From NCBI GenBank assembly GCA_029891345.1, contig CM057002.1, forward strand, positions 63,292,777-63,356,776: a stretch of 64,000 nt of DNA. Reading direction: 5' to 3'. The translations under genes were made by a program, and so were the position numbers. The notes under the pieces are model-generated. The model was not told the DNA's origin. It saw nothing but the letters and a program-made list of their open reading frames with translations, and searched no databases. Position 1 is the first letter of the stretch, and each line of letters starts with the position of its first letter. The stretch comes from Dryococelus australis (taxonomy: Eukaryota; Arthropoda; Insecta; Phasmatodea; Phasmatidae). Shown in pieces: positions 47,376 to 58,874 of this stretch.

Positions 47376-49199
47376 GTTTTGAAGTGTACTTTAATATAAA
47401 AATAATAACTGCACCGAGAACTTCAAAACACACAAATTCACAAGGGAGCATCTAAAAACATAGCCATTGCGTAAACAAACACAACTATGCAGCAGATGTT
47501 TAGTATTTCTTCTTATTTTTATGGCATTGGGAATTTCCCATGCAGCCAGATAAATGTTTAGTAAACACAAGAGTACCCAGGAATATCGATAATTCACTAT
47601 CGAAAACAACATTTGACTATGTGAAACCGCCAAAGATGTAAATAAATGCATGTGCAAAATGATATTGTTTTCTCCATGCGCAGATTTTATTACAAAACAA
47701 AAAAAAAAAAGCCTATTGATAAATAATGTACCCTTTAAATTAGAATTTTTTTTTTTTAATAAGATACGTTTTGAAACATTACCCAAAAATTCACATTTTA
47801 CCTTACAGACTCCCGTAGGCGGTATTTGTTATTGAGCTTTTTGTTGTTCCCAAGCGATGTCACAGATTTACCAACAAAAAGAAAGCTTGTGGTTTTTTTT
47901 GGAATGTGAATCACTAATAGAAAGAGTTTAAATTATTTTAAAAATAATTTGATTGTTTAAAAAAATTAATAAAGCGTGTTCTTAACATAGTTAGGTCCGC
48001 GATGTACAATGTATGAATTCTATACGAGGCACCAATATATGATTTCTTTATACACTAACATAACGTTTGTATATGATATGAATTTTGACAGTGGCGTGTG
48101 GTGCACTGTTGCAAGGAAAGCTGGCGATAACTCTGTGCTGTACCCTGTTATTTGCTAGTTTACATTTCCGCCACTAAAGCGTAGTTCGGCAGGTAATGCC
48201 ACAGGACGCGTGTTATGAGTCGCTTTCTGCTCGCTTGTAAGTGATAGGAATGCATCCAGTTTCCCCAAGCTGCATGCGGTGGTTACTGGCTCCTGCTGCA
48301 TGCACCAAGAATGTACAGCTTTGAGCAAACACCAGCTTACCTTGGAACATTCCACATGACATTGCACTTTGATTAGAAAACCAGTATAAAGTGAAAGCGT
48401 CAAACAGCCGTAAATTCCAAAAATAAACGAGTTACTTTTATAACTGAATCGAGCACTAAGCTACAAGAAATTTTGATTGAGTAGGTACACAAAGAATTAT
48501 ATTGTAATTCCATGTGAGTTCAAAAATGATGCCCAAGCTGAAGGAATTTTCAGATAAATTTGATAGTAACTGGTCGAATGTTTGTGGAGCAATTGCAAAA
48601 GGCTTTTAGGAAATTTGGTAACAGTATCTTCAATACTGGCGGATGATTGAAGCATTTACTTAATTAATTTAGTTCACAAACTACGCATTTCAGCATCTTA
48701 AGATTGAGTTAAATAATATTCATCATACTATAAATAGAGTTTAAGCTTACATTTCAGGTAACATATTACAATGTAGCATATTAAAATAGTTATAATTTAT
48801 CGTGTGTTTTTTTTTTTCACACAAAACTAACAGCATTCCAACCCAAGTTTTAGTTGTTCCGTAGATACAATACGTAACACCAATTCTAACGAGGCAACCA
48901 TTTGGAAATTAGTTAACTTATCTATTTATAATTTCGTCATTCGCTCCGTCTGTAGTAGTAATAATTATATATTCACGTTGTCAGATTCGTTTGAGTAAGT
49001 CCTAAAATAAGATATTAAAAATCTTTAAATTCCAGAGATATTGCAGTTTAAAAAACTCACAGGCAAAAACTATTAGTAGTCATAAATTAATTTGTTGGTC
49101 ACCTGGGCATTTCTGAAGTATATATTTCGGTTGAAAAGCACCTGAATGTTCATGTGGATGTAATGCACTAAAAAAAGCAATCAGCCTATATGACCGCTG
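47376..49199. other. AT-rich non-coding DNA, no gene seen
   Basis: No gene recognised. A stretch near 48,820-48,910 ('attccaacccaagtttt', 'gaggcaaccatttgg') resembles the 34,010-34,680 repeat. GCTG at 49,196-49,199 is a possible target-site duplicate of the retrovirus insertion. Confidence 0.45.
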
Positions 49200-49806
49200 T
49201 GTAGTGGCCACTAAGTGTTTGCACACAGTTAACATAAACATAGAGTTCAATGGGATATAGCTGTTGAAATATCAAGTGACGCATGACCCACTGACAGAAC
49301 ACTACAAATAATAAGCGCGCCACGCCACTTTCCTCCCCCCCCCCCCCCCCCTCCTAAGACACAGATGAACATAGAAGCAGTAAGGCGTGTAATTGTCGGA
49401 GCCGACAACGAAGCAGAGGGCAACACCGCATTAAAGCCCGGAGGAGCTCTGGGCCATTCTGCAGACTTTACTATATGGTCAGCCTAATTCAGCGTGGCAG
49501 TTAGGCGTAATTCTATACCTTGAGACCCTGTTACTCAGTCATTTAATCGAGCATTAGTTACTGGCAAACCTAGGTAATATAATCGCAACGTGTAGTATAA
49601 TCGTTAGCAATTGTAAACCTTGAGTATATCTGTTAGAGGATTTAATGAGTCATCTTGAACTGTTAAAAGTTAACCGCTTATTAGTTCAATAGTTAAGAGC
49701 TACGCTTCGCTGAGCGATCTCCCTTCCGCGGTATATATGTATAACGAGGAGAAGTCAGTGGAGACAGAAGGAGTAGTGAGTACATAGAAGGAAGGGGATC
49801 GCTACA
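49200..49806 (+). repeat. 5' LTR of the endogenous retrovirus
   Basis: 607 bp beginning TGTAGTGGCC and ending GATCGCTACA, thus TG...CA. It matches the 3' LTR over its length, for example 'gagctctgggccattct', 'taatataatcgcaac' and 'gagcgatctcccttccgc'. A C run at about 49,336-49,350 corresponds to a shorter C run in the 3' LTR. A TATA-like 'ggtatatatgtata' sits near 49,730. Confidence 0.9.
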
Positions 49807-49807
49807 C

Positions 49808-49825
49808 TGGTGGACGCGTCGATCG
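49808..49825 (+). promoter_or_regulatory. Primer-binding site
   Basis: Two bases after the 5' LTR's terminal CA comes TGGTGGACGCGTCGATCG. Reverse-transcriptase primer sites begin TGG, complementary to the CCA end of a tRNA, and sit just inside the 5' LTR. I do not assign the tRNA species. Confidence 0.7.
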
Positions 49826-50517
49826 TTCCACCTCGCACTTGGGCGAGTAGACTCAACTTGCTAATAATTTCTTAAGTCACGCTTCACACTGGCTAATTGT
49901 ACACAGCAAAAAACGAGCGAACTAGGAGACTTAAATGTGGCTCTGCTTCATGCTACCCACAACGCGCTTATGCGAAGTTATTCAGTAATCGCTACAGTGT
50001 ACATTGATCATTTTTGTGTACAGATATTTGCACGTCAAGTATGCTTAGTAATAATAATCAGCCTTAGTATAGTATATTGCACTATAATTATTCATTTGCT
50101 TTTTGCCAAATTACTATACTTCAGTTAACATACTAAACAGCTGTTACTTCCATGCAGTCAGGGCGAGCGCAGTAAGCGATAGTGTGTAAGGTTAGTGCGC
50201 AGCTTACGTAGTCAGCAGCTCGCGCAGGAGGACTTTCCACCCTAGCAGCTTGACGTCATGTCACGCCGCCCGCCCCAGTATGTTCCTTTGTATGCAAGGA
50301 AATCTCCATTTGTTTCGTGCGTGTTTCGGAAATTTTCCTAATTCCTTTACTCTTCTAATTGTAAGTAATTTTGAACCACACAGTGCATGTGAATTTACAA
50401 CCACACTTACACTAAATATATACCTTGTTTATGGAAACATGAAGCTAGAATAAGCCTCCCTCAGTCATCAAATTTATTAAACATGTGCTTATTGATACAA
50501 CTGAACTATAAAGAGCA
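49826..50517 (+). other. Retroviral leader region
   Basis: Non-coding sequence between primer site and gag, 692 bp, with no protein of note. A packaging signal or splice donor would be expected here, but I cannot point to one with confidence. Confidence 0.5.
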
Positions 50518-51480
50518 TTGGACGAGGGCGATAGACAGAGAGCACTAGTACAGAACACAGAACAGAGCACTTCTACTGAGATACAGAATCAAAATTTAGA
50601 CCTATCCTTTAACACTAGTCCAGTACATTACGAGAACGTCACACCATCACCAGCCACACAACAACACGAACAAGCACACCCAATATCGTCCAGCCCTCAG
50701 TTAGATTTTCTTGGGTTTCCTATTTACAAGGACATCGCATTAGATTCACTACTTACAGATACATTTCCTCCCCCACCCACCACCCACCACTGCATTAACA
50801 CCAGCACACAAACTACAGCACCCACAACACACAACATGGTAAACTCACTACCACAAAAACCACACCAAATTGTTTTCAATCAGCGGAAAAACCGCCGACC
50901 TTTTCGGGAGCACAAGGTGAAAATGTAACAAACTTCCTTGAGGCATTTGAGGTCATAGCCGATATCAACAAATGGAACGAGGTGGAAAAATGTCGGCAGC
51001 TAAAGTTTTAGCTCCTTGATTCTGCGAAACATATGTTTGACAACAATACCAGAAACCACCAACAGTTAATCACTTGGCATGAGTTACAAAGCACACTGAA
51101 ACACACATTTAGAACCACTGGAGACACGGAATGCTTTAAACATCTACTATTTACTAAGCGTCTAGCAGTAGAAGAGGGAAACACTGCGACATATCGAAAC
51201 TCTAAAGTATTACAGGAACAAATACAATTTACATATTTCTGACCAACAGTTCTTCAATTTGCTATGGAAATCGAATTGCCTCAGATGATAGAAAACCTTA
51301 AGAGAATTGACATTGGGATGTACAGCTACCACCAAACACGCAACCCCGTCCCAACTCTGACTCAGAACGACTGGAATCTGAAATAACTAAATTAAAAACA
51401 GGAAATCGCCCAACTTCTGTTACGAAAGCAAAACAACAGATCCGACAATAGAGCAAACAGTCAACTACCACAACCACAAA
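50518..51480 (+). pseudogene. gag: Retrovirus gag, broken
   Basis: Gag would build the particle core. The first frame (50,518-50,928) is rich in T, P, Q and S, as in Gag N-terminal or matrix-like regions. A second frame overlapping its end gives GENVTNFLEAFEVIADINKW and continues through a stop near 51,009 to 'QLITWHELQSTLKHTF' (51,033-51,242), the capsid-like 'F-x-x-x-F/W-x-x-L-x-x-x-F' helices. Translation after 51,242 is interrupted again. No CCHC knuckle was recognised. Start choice is uncertain: the first frame lacks a clear ATG start. Confidence 0.7.
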
Positions 51481-52572
51481 ATACTTTTCAGTACCAATCA
51501 CGACGAGAAAAGGCCACAACAACATCGTGGATATTTCACTTCCTGCAATCCGCGTCACGTGTATCCACGTGAATGCCAACCAGTCCTCATTATCAAAGAG
51601 AGTCCCTCGAATTCAACTCAATAACGAGGTTATCGAAAATTTCACAGAGGTAGATCGAGTTTCCGTAGAGGGGCATATTTTGGTAACAACACTCACATCA
51701 ACAACTACAACTCACCACTGTACAACAAAAACCTGCAAACCAACACACAAGGGGGTGGTTACAGTAGTGTAAAGCCACGGCAACCAGACACAAACTTCAA
51801 TACGAAGGGGTAAAGTGTGCAGCTCCACTGACAAAACCGACGCTCAAGTTTGTGATGCGTGCAGAGCTATTTTGAATAAGGTCGTGCTTCGTAGAACATA
51901 TTTCGATATTACTAAATTTAATGCTCACAGCAATCAACTGCACAAAATTAATGCAAACACTGAACACATCCTAAATCTACAATAACTTTCACGGAGCCAG
52001 AAAAACAAGCTCCAGCAGATAGGTCAAGTGAAGTTCTGTCTCAGCGAACTGTGTGTGTGTTTCGCCAGCCCAGGGCGACAAAAGAAAACATTTAACATCT
52101 CCTTCCCCCCCCCCCCTTGTGCGAATCAGGTCAGCCTTTCCAAATGGCCACCGCCGTGTACCCATAAATGCGACATTGCCGAATATATGCAAATTGTCAA
52201 TGCTATGCGTAAAGTTGTCGGATCCCGTAGACTCGCTCAGGACACGTGTACCCGGTGTTTTTACGCCGGACAAAAAACTTTCAATGCAGTCTGTTTCCCA
52301 AACAGAATTTTGAGTTTATTACAAACATCGGCGAACGATTTAAGATCTTAAAAAAAATTGGGGCTGACACCACGTACTGTTTATGTAGTGTCACACTTAG
52401 AACAACACCGTCGCCACAAAAAGCTGTTTTGAAAATATACCCAGCCAGGCCCGCGATAATGAATATATGCTTAATAACATACTGAACAGGCCTGCACCTC
52501 TATCCATATCAAGTAAACACGGGCGCTCTGCAACACACACAGTTTGTAACACACTGGACGTCACACATCAAC
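51481..52572 (+). other. Decayed Gag-Pol junction region
   Basis: Between capsid-like and protease-like frames the sequence has only short, interrupted frames. A C run lies at about 52,106-52,116. Nucleocapsid would be expected here but is not identifiable. Confidence 0.4.
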
Positions 52573-52911
52573 ACTGCGAGTGCTTGTAACAATTAAAGGG
52601 AAGAAATATTACGCATTGCTTGACCAGAATGCACCCACAGTAGTTTTGCAAGCACATTCATTACCACACAGCATCTTCAACCTTTGCATGTGGAAATCAC
52701 GTTAGTTGGCACTACGTCTGTAATGATGTCACCCAAATTTGAAACCACACTTAACTTATGCATATCTGGGTGCACTTACCCACAACATTTTTTAGCTGTG
52801 GATAATTTACAACAAGATCTGACATTGGGTGTGGACTTCATCAAAAAATATGATGTCATACCAATCTTGAAATACAACATTCTCTTCATCCATGTGCACA
52901 ATTCCAATTAA
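52573..52911 (+). pseudogene. pol: Retrovirus aspartic protease remnant, catalytic triplet lost
   Basis: The frame reads RVLVTIKGKKYYALLDQNAP, where the family has a hydrophobic strand followed by the catalytic Asp-Ser/Thr-Gly. Here the aspartate (52,622-52,624) is followed by Gln-Asn, so the active site is destroyed. About 230 bp on, 'DLTLGVDFIKKYDVIP' gives the 'LG-D-F' C-terminal hallmark of Ty3/Gypsy proteases. Stop and frame problems lie between (52,640-52,690). Confidence 0.75.
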
Positions 52912-53871
52912 TTGTCAGAGACACTGATATTCTCTGCAACACCAATGCATGATAATACTACTTCAATAGAACATTCTTTGAATGCATTATATACTTTTGA
53001 GTCAGAACAGAGTAACTTACCACACATCAACAAGAAGTTTACTGACAAACAGACATCATCAATTACCCATATTATTGATAATTACAAAAACAGATTTACA
53101 AACTCTATTTTAGAATTGACTGAAGCAAAAACCTTTGAAATGAATTTAGATTTAACAACAGATAAGCCAATAGCTACCAAGCTTTACAGAATCAGTTCCA
53201 AAATGTGATGAGCTCTTAATTCAGATTAACAACATGGTTCAGGCGGGGATTATCGAGGAAGCTGCTCACCATATTCTCCACCGAGTCTGGTAGTTTCAAA
53301 TAAAAATGGCACGTTAAGGTTCTTAACTGATCCTAGAAAGTTAAATCAATATTTAACTAGAGTACAATAACCATTGCGCCGGACAGAAGACATTTTAAAT
53401 GCTCTACAGAACTCCCAGTACATAACCACCTGAGATTTATTTTCCGACTTTTATAGCAGTCTTGTTAGAGAGCAAGATTGTTATATATTGGCGTCCATGA
53501 TCGAGAGAGTAGGTTTATACCAGTACAAAAGATTGTCAGTAGGGTTAACCACTTCCTCACAGTACTTTCAGATGTTTATTAAAGCCTTACTAGGGCCCTT
53601 AAGATGGACTGTGGCTATAGCATATATCGATGATATGTTCATTTTCGGTAATTCCTTTGACGAACACGTAGCCAACATTGAGAAAGTTTTTCAGAGATTA
53701 CGAATGTTCAATGTAAAAATTAATACTAAGAAATGTACATTCACTGAGCAAACATTAATGGTGCTTGGACACATAATAACACCACAAGGCATTACCACAG
53801 ATCCAGAGAAAGTCTGCGCTATCGAACACATGGCATCCCCAACAAATGTAAAAAACTGCGCACATTTCTAG
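52912..53871 (+). pseudogene. pol: Retrovirus reverse transcriptase, broken
   Basis: RT would copy the viral RNA. A linker frame (52,912-53,208) ends in 'IATKLYRIS', the usual RT entry. Later segments in shifting frames give 'MVQAGIIEEA', 'LRFLTDPRKLNQYL' and, in the open frame 53,488-53,871, the 'VGLTTSSQYFQMF' block, the catalytic YIDD box (53,623-53,634), 'FDEHVANIEKVFQRLRMFNV' and 'LGHIITPQGI'. At least four stops or shifts interrupt the first half (near 53,207, 53,290, 53,370 and 53,434). It sits directly after the protease as expected. Confidence 0.9.
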
Positions 53872-54370
53872 GCATAACTTTTTACCTACACAGATATATT
53901 AGGAACTATGCGACTATCGTACAATCTCTCATCGACTTAACAAAACATATATAACTTACAAATGGGACAATGCCCACCAGAGAACATTTATTAATATTAA
54001 GAAAGCTATATTAGAGGCATCTATGTTGCAAAGATTTTATGAGGTAAAGAGCATTGTATTGACAAGCGACACGAGCAACAATGTGGTAGGCGGGAAGAAT
54101 CGAACACCAAGCAACGCAGTATCATAACCTTTGCTACCAAAAAGTTATCACTGAACGAATCGAGGTAGAATGCCATGGAGAGAGAAAGCTTGGTGCGATA
54201 TTGAAATCACTTTCGCCAGTATTTATATGGGAGGCATTTCATAATTGAAACGGACCATGGCAGTCTTCGATATCAGCGTACCATGGCTGAACACAACATA
54301 AGAATTCAGAAGATGGTAATCACACTTAGCAAATACGACTTTGAGCCCCACATAGTAAAGGGAAACTAAA
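53872..54370 (+). pseudogene. pol: Retrovirus RNase H, broken
   Basis: RNase H would degrade the RNA of the RNA-DNA hybrid. Readable pieces are 'SDTSNNVVGG' (54,065 region; family motif with the first catalytic acid), 'ITFATKKLSLNESR' (about 54,125), 'LVRYWNHFRQYLYGRHF' and 'IETDHGSLRYQ' (about 54,240), which includes the 'T-D-H/N' acid, then 'KYDFEPHIVKGN' before a stop near 54,368. Frame changes separate them. Confidence 0.8.
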
Positions 54371-55029
54371 CACACTTCCATATGCCTCAAGCCATCTCAC
54401 CACCAATACTTACACACTAACAAATACCATTACAATCAACAACACACACTACACAATTAAGCAAGACATGATAAACTGCACGTCACAGTACGAAGCTATG
54501 GCGGAAAGTATTTTAAAAACCCTAACAAACATGATGAAATTAAATCCAGTATTCTTAAGTACACTGTCAACAACTGGATAGAGATAAGACCGTTTTCAAA
54601 AATGAATTTCAGTCCCAAGACAAAACAAAGTAGCAAAAGCCATAGCTGATGAGAAAATGTTCACCAATCATGCTATTTGCAAAATTGTCACCACATTATA
54701 TCAAGTTACTCTACAAGTGGTCATGGAAAACACACCTAATAAAATAGAAACCCATTGCATTGATTCCCTTTTAAGTTGTGCGATCATAATCTTGAATAAA
54801 AGTGGAACCCCACATTTCTTACCTACATACAACCATGAACAATAATATGTAAAAATTGACGATGATTCTATTCTAAATTTATGTCCCATAACCTTCAACA
54901 CTTCACCTTTCACTGGGGAATATGAGCATGGCCTCCATATAGAACAATTAAAGCTTGCATTAGAGTCCCCAGACCAAGCAGATACAAAATACCATCGACT
55001 TAGTGGCCATTATGGTGTAGCGGTGAATG

Positions 55030-56096
55030 GCGACATTTATCTTTAATTGAATACACCCCAAGGCATAAAGACATTAACACTAGTTCCCAAGTATATGTCA
55101 ACGAGATAATTCAAGTGTACTATGATGCTATTTTCGGGGGAGGACACTTCGGAGTGTTTAAGACACTCGAGAAAATAAAGCAGACTTACTACTGGGACAC
55201 AATGACAACAGACATAAGAAATCATGTGCGTGATTGCCAAGTATTCCAGAAAACAAAATCACCCCATATAAAACCTGCAGGACAGATTACATCTATCACA
55301 TCTCCACCACTTTTTAAGACACGGGCACTTGACGCAAAAGGTCCCCTTCCCACCACAATACACGGTAAGAAATATATATTGGTGATGACAGAGTATTTAA
55401 GTCATTACATAGTTGCTAGACCAGGTAAGTGAATAGACACGGCTACGTTTGCCGACTTTATCAATTTTGCAATTTGGGTGTCCAGAGCAGATCATTACAG
55501 ACCATGGCACAAGCTTCCAGAATGAATTGATTAGTAAATTACTTAAGTCATTGGAAATAATGAAATTAACGGCAACAGCATACAACCCTAAATGTAACGG
55601 TCTTGTAGAAGTGACAAACCGTATTATCGGTGAACAATTGACAGCATCTGCCAATACAGACCGGGCAAATTGGGACCTTTACGTCGAATTCCTAATATTA
55701 AACTACAATACTAGCGTTAACACAACAACGAAGTACACCCCTATCATCTGCTCCACGGTGTACAAGCAGCACTTCCAGAGCAAGTAGTCACACACAATAC
55801 TCGGAATGTGCAAATGACTGGTGTGCGATAATGCAAAAGTTAATCTCTTACATCCACAACAGCATCAGAAAAAGCAATTCGACAAAACACATAAACCATG
55901 CAATCTACGAATTAATGATTACATATGGGTACGAAATCGCGGCAGACAAAAAAGACTCATGCACTGTTATCACGGCCCCTTCAGGGTAGCCGATGTATTA
56001 GGTGATTCGACTGTACGCACACAGATAAACAAGATGGGCCCCCTTAAGTTTGACATAGTGTGTACTCGCCATACAAAGCCTGCCCTCACATACTAA
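55030..56096 (+). pseudogene. pol: Retrovirus integrase, frameshifted, DD35E residues retained
   Basis: Integrase joins viral DNA to the host chromosome. The N-terminal HHCC zinc region is at 55,115-55,260: 'GGHFGVFKTLEKIKQTYYW' then 'DCQVFQKTK'. One His and one Cys ligand appear replaced (Tyr in 'VYYDAIF', Phe in 'CQVFQ'). The catalytic acids remain: Asp at 55,331 ('ALDAKGPLP'), Asp at 55,500 ('IITDHGTSF') and Glu at 55,608 ('NGLVEVTNR'). The last two are separated by 35 residues. A stop at about 55,430 and a shift at about 55,790 break it. A C-terminal frame (55,821-56,096) has 'YHGPFRVADVLG', the GPY/F-type module. Confidence 0.9.
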
Positions 56097-56255
56097 TCCA
56101 GTGTCCTTATGTCAGTATTACATTATTAGATGTACTTGATCTGTGTTTAAAATTTGTCTCATAATGTATTACGTTATATGTCAATGTCCTACTGAGGGGA
56201 ACAAAGTGATGTGAGCCACTATGGGAGCCATTCGAAACGCCGCCAACGCAGCTTC

Positions 56256-56359
56256 TTCACGCCATACCGGTTGGAATGCTGACAATGCTCTGTACTCAGC
56301 ATGCATGTTCACGCCATACCGATTGGAATGCTGACAATGCTCTGTACTCAGCATTAATG
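56256..56359 (+). repeat. Two-copy 52-bp tandem repeat between pol and env
   Basis: TTCACGCCATACCGGTTGGA begins the first unit (56,256-56,307). The second unit (56,308-56,359) repeats it with only a few changes. It lies after integrase and before the env signal peptide, where an env splice acceptor might sit. Confidence 0.9.
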
Positions 56360-56667
56360 TTCCGTAGCAGGAACTAGGCAGCGTGAGACGTCTGCCCAGT
56401 CTTCCTAGCTGTCGCCATGCCAGGGGACAACTGCAGCACAACCAAGGCGTGAAGAGGGGATCCACGGCTGCAAACCCCACACAGAGTGATGCGCCACTAC
56501 AACAGCTACGAGGTGCTGTTACCACTGCCAGACGCCATAGGCAGCACTGTGCGAGCACGAGGCACACACTGCGCATGTGCTCTACCATCGCCATGGCGAC
56601 ACCAATCACCGGACGAGCTCGGGAGAAAGTGTGGGGAACCCGCTTCACTCGCCGCACGGCCCAAGTT

Positions 56668-58430
56668 ATGGCTGTACTGTGTTTTCTTCTGCTAGCCGTC
56701 CTGCCCGTATCAGCCCGTACCACCGCCGTATATTGAACCCCTGCCGACGTCGACTTTGTATATGAAGATGGCATTCCCATCATATACACTGTTCCACTAC
56801 ATTTTCCCACAATCCCTGAATCCCTTGACCAGTATTTACATGTAGCTTGTGCCGACCATACATCAAATTCCTGTAAGAATGGGAAACTAATCTATAAATA
56901 TTTACAAGCAGTGGAACGTGGCATACTGCGAAAATTCCTTGACGATGTGAGTACCCAGTTTCGTCCGAGATGAAGCATTCAATTTCTCGGCGATGTGAGT
57001 ACGTGGTGGTGTAATATTTTAACAAATAAGCACTTACGTGCGTTAATTGACAATGATGCTCAGTTGTACAAATGCACTAGCCGATAACATTCAAACCACA
57101 AACAATGCTCATAATTTTTAAAGTAATCAACCAAATACAACACAAGGCGGAAGATAAGATTAATTCTCGGGCACACATGGTTAATGGCATTTCCCAAATT
57201 TTGAAAAACCAAAATTCAGCCATCAGCAAAATTGACAACATTAAGGCTCAGTATAACTTGCTATCCACAATCCTTTTGCAGTTGATTAACAACATTGTCA
57301 TTGAAAACATAGTGCAATCCTATATTCATTCTTGCCAATTGCATAAACTACCTCTCAATGCAGTTAACAAAAATCCACTATCTAATAATCTCTCTAAGTT
57401 ATGTGTGGAACTCCTTAAACTGAATCTAATTTTAAGTATTGGTGTTATTGATATTATTAAATATTATTCTCATGAGCTGACAGAATGTTCTTTCACAAAA
57501 ACTCAAATGGTGATATAGGTACAAATCCCCATTACCAGAGTTAATCCCGCATGTCAAGTTTACAATATAATTCCAGTAACCTACCATTTTGAAAACCAAT
57601 CATGCACAATTCACATACCATCTGCTACCATCGTAATTGATACTAAAACGGATATTGTAAAATCCATCTCACTCTCACCAGATATGCCAAAGGATGTTAT
57701 ACTCAACCCAAAAGAACCACTCACACGTGATAACTCTAATTTTGTGTCAAAGCAGCAATTCTGCTCTCCGAAAGTACTTCATTATTTTCATCCTGTAAAT
57801 TCCATTGTTCACATGACATTTCATTTTCCATTATTTGTATTTTGCCACATCGGTATGTTCCAACGAAACCCTAAAGGGACAGATTTACAGTGATTGAACA
57901 CGTCCCTTAATGTTAATGTAATAAACCATAACCTAGGAAGTGTTCAATTACACCATGTGGATGCCAAATGGCTACACCGAAGCAAGTTATTATTGAGGCC
58001 ACACACCTATGTGATGTACATTTGCCTACTGTTCCGTTACAACAAACTGTGATACCTTTGGATTGGCTCAACTAGCAATCATTTCACTTGCAGCAATTAT
58101 CCTTAACAACTGGTATACATTTATAATATGAGTATTACCCTTGACACTAACTGGCAGATTAATCATACGACGTTTCCAGTACTCCCAGCAGCCGATCAAG
58201 TCCATTCACATGGTAGGTTCTAGGGAAACTAATTGTTTTCAGTGTTGGAACCAGCGACATATGACTGCATTACTATGGGAATCATAACCCTCCTTTTGTT
58301 CGCTGTTACTGCTCTGTATATAAAGCCCATGAAGCTGTCTATAATACTGTCACGTCTGGACACTACGACGCAAGTATGTAAATCACATGAAATACGACTA
58401 GCAGAAGTTTCAGCAAATAGAGTACATTAA
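56668..58430 (+). pseudogene. env: Env-like glycoprotein gene, heavily decayed
   Basis: A retroviral Env would be a surface glycoprotein that mediates membrane fusion; here only its architecture remains. ATG at 56,668 opens a classic signal peptide (MAVLCFLLLAVLPVSA). The same register continues past a stop at 56,734 to about 56,972, with paired cysteines. The middle (57,105-57,518) is helix-rich with heptad-like stretches. The C-terminal frame (58,233-58,430) holds a hydrophobic span (MGIITLLLFAVTALYI) followed by a basic segment, as in a membrane anchor with a cytoplasmic tail. The position after integrase fits env. Several stops and shifts make it non-functional. I could not identify a furin-type site or fusion peptide. 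Assignment rests on position plus the two terminal signals. Confidence 0.65.
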
Positions 58431-58814
58431 GATTAACTCTACTTGCCAGCTGTTCGATGCAGAATTTCAAGGTGTAAGTGTATGGTCTACAATTGAGCAT
58501 GGTAAGAAGTTTTATAATCTGTGCATTGCACTATAGTAAATATTGTTAGATGAAAAAGGGCAAAGCTTTCAGGCCCTAAGGGAAGAAATGATAATTGGTT
58601 CTTATTAGGGAAAGCATTTGATTAAAGTGTACAAATGTTTCTGCAAAAGACACATAGGTCTGTGTAAAAGAATTAATTGTGGTATTTGTTTAATGTAAGA
58701 GCCGCCAGGCACATACGGATGAATAGTTGTTTTAATAATGGGCATTTATAGCCATTTATATATTTTTTTATTACTACTTGCTGAAAAATACTTTACTCAA
58801 AATTTGAATTGCAT

Positions 58815-58874
58815 ATATAACTCTCAATGCTTATTATATATATATATATATATAATAAGCATTGAGAGTTATAT
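58815..58874. repeat. 60-bp perfect palindrome (hairpin)
   Basis: The left arm ATATAACTCTCAATGCTTAT is answered exactly by ATAAGCATTGAGAGTTATAT on the right, with an all-AT centre that is itself palindromic. The whole 60 bp is self-complementary. In RNA it would form a long hairpin. It could be a tiny foldback element, a replication-generated palindrome or a structured RNA signal. Confidence 0.95.

Noticed and set aside
56181-56810. 209-codon open frame on the - strand across the retroviral pol-env boundary
   Set aside because: It is antisense to the retrovirus and overlaps the tandem repeat and the env signal peptide. Its length comes from GC-rich composition.
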